Below, piece by piece: positions 58,374 through 64,000 of a stretch of 64,000 nucleotides of DNA. Under the pieces are notes generated by a model. It was not told the DNA's origin. It worked only from the letters and a program-made list of their open reading frames with translations, and ran no database searches. Made by a program: the position numbers and the translations under genes. The stretch is from Guopingia tenuis (lineage in GTDB: Bacteria; Bacillota; Clostridia; Christensenellales; Christensenellaceae): the NCBI RefSeq assembly GCF_014384805.1, contig NZ_JACRSS010000001.1, forward strand, positions 1 through 64,000. Direction: 5' to 3'. Numbering within the stretch: the first letter of the stretch is position 1; each line of letters begins with the position of its first letter.

Positions 58374-58769
58374 TTAGAAGGTTTCGGTGATCTGCAGATG
58401 CTCGCCGTCCGGGCCGCGGAACATGACATAATACATGCCGTTTTCGCCCAGCTGCGGATCCAGCTTGATTTCGCTTTCAAAGACGATGCCTCTGCCCTCC
58501 AGATATTCTTTTGCCTTTTTAATATCCTTTACTTCAATGGTCAAATGATCGAAAATGCCGTCCTGGCGCTCCTCATGGTTTTTAAACTGTACCAGCTCTA
58601 CCACACAGTTTTGGTTTTGGAGAAAACAGAGCTTGTTTCCGCTGTATTCATGGAGACATTCATAGAGGACATGAAAACCAAGAACGTCCATATAAAATTT
58701 TTTGGAAACTTCCATATCCCGGATATATGTTCCGATATGCCCAAAACCGACAACACCCAATTCATTCAT
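58374..58769 (-). CDS. VOC-family (glyoxalase/bleomycin-resistance fold) protein
   Basis: A 131-residue two-repeat VOC protein. Repeat one is GFGHIGTYIRDMEVSKKFYMDVLGF; repeat two has FDHLTIEVKDIKKAKEYLEGRGI and ends VMFRGPDGEHLQITE. His12, His near 75 and Glu near 121 sit where VOC metal ligands do. GGAGG lies nine bases before the ATG. It could be a glyoxalase I or a binding protein; the exact reaction is unclear. Confidence 0.85.
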   Translation of the reverse strand: MNELGVVGFGHIGTYIRDMEVSKKFYMDVLGFHVLYECLHEYSGNKLCFLQNQNCVVELVQFKNHEERQDGIFDHLTIEVKDIKKAKEYLEGRGIVFESEIKLDPQLGENGMYYVMFRGPDGEHLQITETF

Positions 58770-58954
58770 AAAAAAGAACCTCCGCTACTATAAATATTCT
58801 TGGAACCTGATAGGTTGATTATAGTATACAATGGCGGTTTTGTATAGAGAGTATATGCCGGATATTTCAAGGGCTTTCGGGGAAGAATAGGCATGATTTT
58901 ATAAAAAAGATACATTTTTTGCCGCTTTCGCACCGTGTCGGCAGTGACGGAATG

Positions 58955-58983
58955 TTGAAAAGTGAAAAGGATGGTGCTATAAT
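58955..58983 (+). promoter_or_regulatory. Promoter for the LCP gene
   Basis: TTGAAA at 58955-58960, 17 bp, consensus TATAAT at 58978-58983. Confidence 0.8.
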
Positions 58984-59027
58984 GCTAGAGTCGGCGGCAA
59001 TGCCAGGCAAAGCATAGGAGGAAGAGA

Positions 59028-60023
59028 ATGAAAAAATGGATCAAGGTTCTGTCCGGTCTTTTGGCGGTGTTGTTAGTGGCCTGCATCGGACTGGTGGCCT
59101 GGATGTATTCGATATATAAGGGAATCAGTGATGACCCGTTTTCGGCTTTCAAAAAGCCGTCTACCGGGAGCACGATCACGGTGAAGGATTCCCAGAATAT
59201 AGAGCATACCCAGACGCAGGGCGTCGTAAATATCCTTCTTTTGGGCATTGATTCCAATGCGGCCCGGGAAGCGGCGCATAAGGGATATCGCAGTGACACA
59301 ATGATCCTTTGTTCCTTTGATTTCACCAACAACCGTCTGAATATGATCAGCGTGCCCCGGGATACGCGGACGAAGGTCAACAAGCTGGATTATGATACCG
59401 GCGAGGTAGTTGACCAGACGACAAACCGGATCAACACTGCCTATACTTTTGGCGGCGGCCCGGATCACTATGGCGCCCAGAACGCCATGGATTGTATGGA
59501 GGAATTCCTCTCCTGTGACGGAGAATTTGATATTCCCATCGATTATTACGTTTCCATCGACCTGGATGGCCTGCCCAAGTTGGCGGAATCCCTGGGCGGG
59601 GTTGAGGTGGTTTTGGACCGTACCCTGAGCGGCATCGGCAAAAAGGGCGAGACGGTGACGATCAACAAGAAAAATATCGACGATTATCTGCGCCGGCGCT
59701 ATGACGATGGCGGCGGAGATGACGGCCGGGCCGCCCGGCAGCAAGAATTTATTGAAGCTGTCATCAAAAAAATTCAGAAGATGGGCGCGGTGCAGGCGGC
59801 TCCCAAGCTGTTCAACGACGTCCTCGCCTATACAAAGACAAATCTGACGATGGAGCAGATCATTGCGCTGGCCAAATTTGCCGATGGGTTTGACATGGAT
59901 ACAATCAACCGTTACCGCGTGACGGGGACAGGCAAGACCTTTGGAGGTGCATGGATGCTGGAAGCGGATATGGATGGCCTATATGACTTCATTTTGGAGG
60001 AATTCTATGATCCCGTCGCATAA
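59028..60023 (+). CDS. LytR-CpsA-Psr (LCP) family wall-polymer transferase
   Basis: A 331-residue membrane protein with one N-terminal helix (about 9-30) and an extracellular LCP domain. It keeps NILLLGIDS, YRSDTMILCSFD, and ISVPRDTR with the Arg/Asp that hold the polyprenyl-pyrophosphate and magnesium, and RRRYDDGGGDDGRAARQQEF. LCP enzymes move teichoic acid or capsule polymers from lipid carrier to peptidoglycan. Single gene with own promoter and terminator. It supports a Gram-positive envelope. Confidence 0.93.
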   Translation: MKKWIKVLSGLLAVLLVACIGLVAWMYSIYKGISDDPFSAFKKPSTGSTITVKDSQNIEHTQTQGVVNILLLGIDSNAAREAAHKGYRSDTMILCSFDFTNNRLNMISVPRDTRTKVNKLDYDTGEVVDQTTNRINTAYTFGGGPDHYGAQNAMDCMEEFLSCDGEFDIPIDYYVSIDLDGLPKLAESLGGVEVVLDRTLSGIGKKGETVTINKKNIDDYLRRRYDDGGGDDGRAARQQEFIEAVIKKIQKMGAVQAAPKLFNDVLAYTKTNLTMEQIIALAKFADGFDMDTINRYRVTGTGKTFGGAWMLEADMDGLYDFILEEFYDPVA

Positions 60024-60034
60024 GGAGAATGTGG

Positions 60035-60068
60035 AGCAGGCGCGTATATACGCGCCTGCTTTTCTTTT
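60035..60068 (+). terminator. Terminator after the LCP gene
   Basis: AGCAGGCGCGTAT and its complement form a perfect 26-bp palindrome, followed by TTTCTTTT. Confidence 0.88.
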
Positions 60069-60086
60069 GATTTTCTAAAATGGGAC

Positions 60087-60116
60087 TTTACAGAAGAAGG
60101 CGAAATGCAGTATACT
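60087..60116 (+). promoter_or_regulatory. Promoter for the small lipoprotein gene
   Basis: TTTACA at 60087-60092, 18 bp, TATACT at 60111-60116. Confidence 0.55.
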
Positions 60117-60153
60117 ATACTCTATGAGACACGAAAGGGGAAGTTATTTTCTA

Positions 60154-60642
60154 ATGAATTCCGTTACAAAAAAAAGGAAATATATACTCGCGGCGGTTTT
60201 AGCCGTTTTCACACTCTTTTTGTTCACCGCCTGCGGTGCTGCACAGTTGCAGCAGCCTCCGGTAGACAGTGGTGTGGAGGCCATTAACCTGGAAGGGACC
60301 TGCACTGTAGAAAGAGTGGGGGATAATCTGCGGGTATATTGCTCCAGCAATGTGGAGAACGGCGCGGTTGTCAAGCTGACGCTGGATACTTACGACGGCA
60401 TGGAGCTGGCTTCCAAGACGTATACCAAGCAGGGCGACGATATCTATGCGGAATTTGCCATCGAGCCTTCCTGGAAAGGCGAGATCTTTGGCAGCATGAC
60501 CTGCTCTCCGGCAGATCAGCCGGCGGAAATTACAGAAAAATACGGCAAGCGTTTTCAGAATATCCGGGGAGACCAGGTGATATTTGACGTTTCTGGAAAT
60601 GTTTTTGTGGCCCAAAGCGAATCTTTTCAGCTGGACGCATAA
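60154..60642 (+). CDS. Small hypothetical lipoprotein
   Basis: A 162-residue protein beginning MNSVTKKRKYILAAVLAVFTLFLFTACG; TACG is a lipobox, so it is lipid-anchored outside. The mature part (about 130 residues) looks all-beta, with RVYCSSNVENGAVVKLTLDTYDG like an Ig-type fold. Family not recognised. The open frame begins at ATG 60124, but that codon would lie at the transcription start; ATG at 60154 gives a proper signal peptide and is chosen, with AGGGGAAG 12 bases before. It is followed by the T-box leader. Confidence 0.7.
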   Translation: MNSVTKKRKYILAAVLAVFTLFLFTACGAAQLQQPPVDSGVEAINLEGTCTVERVGDNLRVYCSSNVENGAVVKLTLDTYDGMELASKTYTKQGDDIYAEFAIEPSWKGEIFGSMTCSPADQPAEITEKYGKRFQNIRGDQVIFDVSGNVFVAQSESFQLDA

Positions 60643-60650
60643 AAAAATAG

Positions 60651-60947
60651 TTGACATCGAAAAAGGAATATGCTATCCTAAATTTCAGTATAAAGGCGAT
60701 GAAAAAGACGCGCCGCATTTTTAGACACATAGAGAGCCGTTGGCTGGTGGAAAACGGTTGCAAAAATGTTGGCCAATCCCTTTGGAGCTGAACTCTGAAA
60801 GGTATCCCCTGAGTAAGAGGTTCCGTGTTGCGGCGTTATACGCACGGGCTTGTTGGAGCTTTTGTAGAGAGGATGCATTTTTGCATCAACTTGGGTGGTA
60901 CCGCGTGGTCAATATAACCTCGTCCCTTGCAGGGATGAGGTTTTTTT
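60651..60947 (+). promoter_or_regulatory. T-box leader of an acyl-CoA ligase operon
   Basis: Promoter TTGACA (60651-60656), 17 bp, TATCCT (60674-60679). The stem I region has GATGAAAAAGA, AGAGAGCCGTTGGCTGGTGGAAAACGG (60732 onward), and GGAGCTGAACTCTGAAAGG at 60784-60802. The T-box TTGGGTGGTACCGCG lies at 60891-60905. The terminator pairs CCTCGTCCC with GGGATGAGG, then T7 (60918-60947). The likely specifier is CTC (60793-60795, Leu); a one-base shift gives TCT (Ser). No synthetase follows. Confidence 0.9.
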
Positions 60948-60997
60948 ATTGGAAATCTCTGCCGGGAGGCAGGCACAAAATTTGAAGGAGGAGAACA

Positions 60998-61555
60998 ATG
61001 AAAGAGAATTTGGAAGTCATCGCGGAGCGAATTGCGGATATGCGGGAGATTATGAACATTTCTGCGGAGGAAATGGCCATGGCAACCGGCATGAGCGTGG
61101 AAGAATATTTGGAATATGAATCGGGAAAGAAGGACTTTTCCTTCAGCTTTCTCTATACCGTGGCAGATAAGCTGGGACTGGATATCACCGACCTTCTGAC
61201 CGGCGAGAGCGCCCGGCTTTCCATGTTCACCTGCGTCCGAGCGGGAGAGGGCCTGGAGATGAACCGCCGCAAGGAATATAAATATCAGCATCTGGCCTAT
61301 CTCTTCAAACATAAAAAAATGGAGCCGTTTTTTGTGACGGTGGAGCCCAGCGATGTGGATGCGGCGACGCATAAGAAATCCCACAAGGGCCACGAATTCA
61401 ACTATATTCTGGAGGGGAGCATGACCTTCTTTATCGGCGAAGAATCCGTTTTGGTGAATAAGGGAGATGCGATTTATTTCAATTCCCAATACCCCCACTC
61501 CATGCAGGCGGAAAACGGCGAACGCTGCTGTTTCCTCGCCATCATCGCAAAATAA
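60998..61555 (+). CDS. XRE-cupin regulator, T-box-controlled
   Basis: A 185-residue protein with an N-terminal XRE helix-turn-helix (RIADMREIMNISAEEMAMATGMSVEEYLEYESG) and a C-terminal cupin (THKKSHKGHEFNYILEGSMTF, PHSMQAENGERCCFLA). It is only distantly like the XRE-cupin at 15883. First gene after the T-box leader, 27 bp before the acyl-CoA ligase start. It may sense the acid or acyl-CoA, or act mainly as a cupin. GGAGG precedes the ATG. Confidence 0.88.
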   Translation: MKENLEVIAERIADMREIMNISAEEMAMATGMSVEEYLEYESGKKDFSFSFLYTVADKLGLDITDLLTGESARLSMFTCVRAGEGLEMNRRKEYKYQHLAYLFKHKKMEPFFVTVEPSDVDAATHKKSHKGHEFNYILEGSMTFFIGEESVLVNKGDAIYFNSQYPHSMQAENGERCCFLAIIAK

Positions 61556-61582
61556 CGACTATTGAGAAAGGACCAATTTGCT

Positions 61583-63244
61583 ATGAGAATGTTTGAACGC
61601 TATACGACGACTGGGTTTTCCTCCTATGAGGATTTTGTAAAAAATTTCAAAATCAACGCTCCGGATGACTTCAACTTTGCCTATGACGTCATGGATGTTC
61701 TGGCGGAAGAAAAGCCGGAAAAGCTCGCCTTGCTCTGGACCAACCTGGAGGGCGATGTCCGCCGGTTTACCTTCGCGGACCTGAAACGCCTGACGGACAA
61801 GGCGGCCAATTTCTTCTATAGCCAGGGAATCCGCAAGGGTGATATGGTTATGCTGATCTTAAAGCGGCATTATGAATTCTGGATCAGCATTCTGGCGCTG
61901 CACAAGATCGGCGCGGTGGTCATCCCGGCGACGCATCTGCTCATGAAGAAGGATATTGTTTACCGCAACAACGCCGCCCAGGTCAAGGCCATCGTCTGCA
62001 CGGATAAATCCGAGGTCATCGACCATATCGACGAATCCGAGCCGGAATCCCCCTCTTTGAAGTGCAAAATCGTCGTGGGCAAGGATCGCCCCGGCTGGGT
62101 GAATTTCACGACAGGCGTGGAGGCGGCCAGCGAGGACTGGAAACGCCCGGCAGGCGAGGAAGCAACCAAGCTCCAGGATCCCATGCTGCTCTATTTCACA
62201 TCGGGAACCACGGGCATGCCCAAAATGGTGATGCACAACTATTCCTATGCCCTGGGGCATATCCCCACGGCCGTCTATTGGCATAATGTAGACCCGGAAG
62301 GCATCCACCTTTCGGTCTCGGATTCGGGCTGGGGAAAATGCGCATGGGGCAAGCTCTATGGACAGTGGTTTGCGGAAACTACGGTATTTGTCTATGACTT
62401 TGACAAGTTTGTTCCGCCGGAGCTTTTGGAGGTAATCAGCAAATTTAAGATCACCACCTTCTGCGCGCCGCCCACCATCTATCGCTATTTCATCAAGGAG
62501 GACCTTTCCAAATACGATCTCTCCCATCTGAAATATGTGACAACCGCAGGCGAGGCGCTGAATCCAGAGGTGTTTGAGCAGTTCCGCCAGGCGACAGGCC
62601 TGGATATCAAGGAGGCCTTTGGACAGACGGAAACTGTGCTGGCCCTCGGCAACTTTATCTATATGAACGCCAAGCCCGGCTCCCTGGGCAAGCCCAATCC
62701 CATCTATGATATCGATGTGGTAGACGAAAACGGCAACCCCTGCCGCACGGGCGAATCCGGCGAAATTGCCATCCGTGCCGATGAAAACACCTTCCATATC
62801 GGCATGTTTATGGGATATTATAAGGATCCTGAGCTGACGAGACAGGCATGGCACGACGGCTTATACCGGACGGGTGACGTGGCCTGGCGGGATGAGGAAG
62901 GCTATTTCTGGTATGTGGGCCGGGCAGACGACGTCATCAAGAGCTCGGGATACCGCATCGGGCCTTTTGAAGTGGAAAGCGCGCTGATGGAGCATCCCGC
63001 CGTGCTGGAAACGGCCATCACGGGCGTGCCGCATCCTGTCCGCGGGCAGGTCATCAAGGCAACCATCGTTCTGGCCCCCGGCTATACGCCCAGCGAAGAG
63101 CTGAAAAAAGAACTGCAGGATCATGTCAAACACACGACGGCTCCCTATAAATATCCCCGGGTGGTGGAATTTGTCGATGAGTTGCCCAAGACCATCAGCG
63201 GAAAGATCCGCCGGGTGGAGCTGCGGAATAAGGAGCAGAAATAA
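61583..63244 (+). CDS. AMP-binding acyl/aryl-CoA ligase
   Basis: A 553-residue member of the acyl-adenylate family, closest in motif to medium-chain/benzoate-type CoA ligases. ATP motif YFTSGTTGMPKMV, FGQTETVLAL, YRTGDVAW and the C-terminal Lys in PKTISGKIRRVELR are intact. It activates a carboxylic acid with ATP and CoA. The open frame begins at 61562, but ATG at 61583 after AAAGGA is chosen. T-box control by an amino acid suggests that the acid is a precursor of that amino acid, e.g. isovalerate for leucine (inference). Confidence 0.9.
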   Translation: MRMFERYTTTGFSSYEDFVKNFKINAPDDFNFAYDVMDVLAEEKPEKLALLWTNLEGDVRRFTFADLKRLTDKAANFFYSQGIRKGDMVMLILKRHYEFWISILALHKIGAVVIPATHLLMKKDIVYRNNAAQVKAIVCTDKSEVIDHIDESEPESPSLKCKIVVGKDRPGWVNFTTGVEAASEDWKRPAGEEATKLQDPMLLYFTSGTTGMPKMVMHNYSYALGHIPTAVYWHNVDPEGIHLSVSDSGWGKCAWGKLYGQWFAETTVFVYDFDKFVPPELLEVISKFKITTFCAPPTIYRYFIKEDLSKYDLSHLKYVTTAGEALNPEVFEQFRQATGLDIKEAFGQTETVLALGNFIYMNAKPGSLGKPNPIYDIDVVDENGNPCRTGESGEIAIRADENTFHIGMFMGYYKDPELTRQAWHDGLYRTGDVAWRDEEGYFWYVGRADDVIKSSGYRIGPFEVESALMEHPAVLETAITGVPHPVRGQVIKATIVLAPGYTPSEELKKELQDHVKHTTAPYKYPRVVEFVDELPKTISGKIRRVELRNKEQK

Positions 63245-63253
63245 GGAGGGCCT

Positions 63254-63670
63254 ATGAAGAGCTATCGCAAGGTTTTGGAGATGAATGTCCCGGCGCGGCG
63301 CGGATTCGTCAACATCACGCCCCAGGTGGAGGCAGCGCTCCGGGAGAGCGGCATTGCCGAAGGGCTTATGCTGGTGAACGCCATGAACATCACATCCAGC
63401 GTGTTCATCAACGACGATGAGAGCGGGCTGCATCGGGATTATGAAGCCTGGCTGGAGAAGCTGGCGCCCGAGAAGCCCTATTCCATGTATCATCACAACG
63501 GCTTTGAGGACAACGCCGATGCCCACTTAAAACGCACGGTTATGGGCCGGGAAGTGGTGGTCGCCGTGACCAAGGGACAGATGGATTTTGGCACCTGGGA
63601 GCAGATTTTTTACGGTGAATTTGATGGAAAACGGACCAAGCGTGTGATGATTAAAATCATCGGCGAATAA
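63254..63670 (+). CDS. YjbQ-family protein (UPF0047), copy 2
   Basis: A 138-residue YjbQ protein, with LMLVNAMNITSSVFINDDESG, NADAHLKRTVMGREVVVAVTKGQMDFGTWEQIFYGEFDG. It is typical in length, unlike the longer copy at 45632, from which it differs widely. GGAGG precedes the ATG. It lies 9 bp after the acyl-CoA ligase and so shares the T-box transcript. Role unknown. Confidence 0.9.
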   Translation: MKSYRKVLEMNVPARRGFVNITPQVEAALRESGIAEGLMLVNAMNITSSVFINDDESGLHRDYEAWLEKLAPEKPYSMYHHNGFEDNADAHLKRTVMGREVVVAVTKGQMDFGTWEQIFYGEFDGKRTKRVMIKIIGE

Positions 63671-63675
63671 ACTGG

Positions 63676-63711
63676 AAAAAAGCGGAAAGAGGCGATTCTT
63701 TCCGCTTTTTT
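63676..63711 (+). terminator. Terminator of the T-box operon
   Basis: AAAAAGCGGAAAGA and TCTTTCCGCTTTTT pair perfectly around GGCGAT, then T. Confidence 0.92.
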
Positions 63712-63825
63712 AACTTTATGGATACAAATAGGGTGGAACTATGACAAAAAATAGTGTATAATAAAGCCGCATATATCCGCCCTAGCCGATGCGGCGGAAA
63801 AAGACAAGTTAGAGTGAGGACAATC

Positions 63826-64000
63826 ATGAAAATTCGCAAAGTTGTTATTCCTGCGGCGGGCCTGGGAACCCGGTTCCTTCCGGCAACGAAGGCGCAGCCC
63901 AAAGAGATGCTGCCCATTGTGGACAAGCCGACCATTCAATATATCGTGGAAGAGGCGATTGCCTCGGGCATTGAGAGCGTTCTCATCATTACCGGGCGCT
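63826..64000 (+). CDS. galU: UTP-glucose-1-phosphate uridylyltransferase, start only
   Basis: The first 58 codons are in the window; the right edge cuts the gene. It begins MKIRKVVIPAAGLGTRFLP and continues with ATKAQPKEMLPIVDKPTIQY, the nucleotide-binding loop and following helix of GalU-type pyrophosphorylases. It makes UDP-glucose for wall and capsule polymers. GAGTGAGGA precedes the ATG; a TATAAT lies at 63757-63762. It starts a new transcript after the T-box operon. Confidence 0.93.
   Translation, partial: MKIRKVVIPAAGLGTRFLPATKAQPKEMLPIVDKPTIQYIVEEAIASGIESVLIITGR

Overview
The window is about 64 kb of a mid-GC, Gram-positive-type chromosome, almost certainly a Firmicute of class Clostridia. 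Pointers to this are the AGGAGG ribosome binding sites, TTG and GTG starts, T-box leaders, an LCP family wall enzyme, PKTG-type wall-sorting signals, a dimeric (GlyQS-unlike, single-chain) glycyl-tRNA synthetase, and cohesin/dockerin modules. I cannot name the species. Assignments below rest on reading the translated sequence for family motifs; no database search was possible.

Region 1 (1-7.5 kb) is the translation/transcription core: the last codons of tuf, then rpmG-secE-nusG-rplK-rplA-rplJ-rplL, with an L1-type leader before rplK and an L10 leader with attenuator before rplJ. Two things are unusual: a 3.1 kb wall-anchored tandem esterase gene lies between tuf and rpmG, and a terminator plus a serine recombinase, not rpoB, follow rplL. 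Region 2 (7.6-12 kb) holds that recombinase, a repeat-filled spacer, a beta-helix-like wall-anchored surface protein, and a DUF308 membrane protein followed by a duplicated 36-bp repeat.

Region 3 (12-22 kb) holds a polyamine ABC transporter operon on the minus strand with its XRE-cupin regulator and operators, then central carbon genes (class II fba, gap, a transaldolase-like protein) and an M29 aminopeptidase. Region 4 (22-32 kb) is a mixed set: a C39-like protein, an HxlR regulator divergent from a metallo-beta-lactamase-fold protein, an FMN/ferredoxin fusion, a zinc macrodomain with a class M sirtuin (an ADP-ribosylation/de-ADP-ribosylation pair), a P1 peptidase, and an amino-acid ABC transporter.

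Region 5 (32-43 kb) holds an EamA transporter, peptide deformylase, an alpha/beta hydrolase, and then the most striking locus: a single operon with a perfect consensus promoter encoding a secreted SpoIID-like wall enzyme that ends in a dockerin, followed by two membrane-anchored cohesin proteins. This looks like a small cellulosome-style display system used for the cell wall. Next is a fusion of an endonuclease-Q-like PHP nuclease to a UvrD-type helicase, with sliding-clamp motifs.

Region 6 (43-51 kb) is a SorC-controlled polyol/ketose catabolic operon (class II aldolase, triose-phosphate isomerase homologue, YjbQ, iron alcohol dehydrogenase, FGGY kinase) and an RtcB gene behind a leader with a small ORF and an attenuator. 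Region 7 (51-64 kb) holds tRNA-Arg(CCG) beside unexplained structured DNA, HflX with an N-terminal JAMM-like motif, a T-box-controlled glyS, a 66-residue cysteine-rich peptide, an LCP protein, a second T-box leader that controls not a synthetase but an XRE-cupin/acyl-CoA-ligase/YjbQ operon, and the start of galU.
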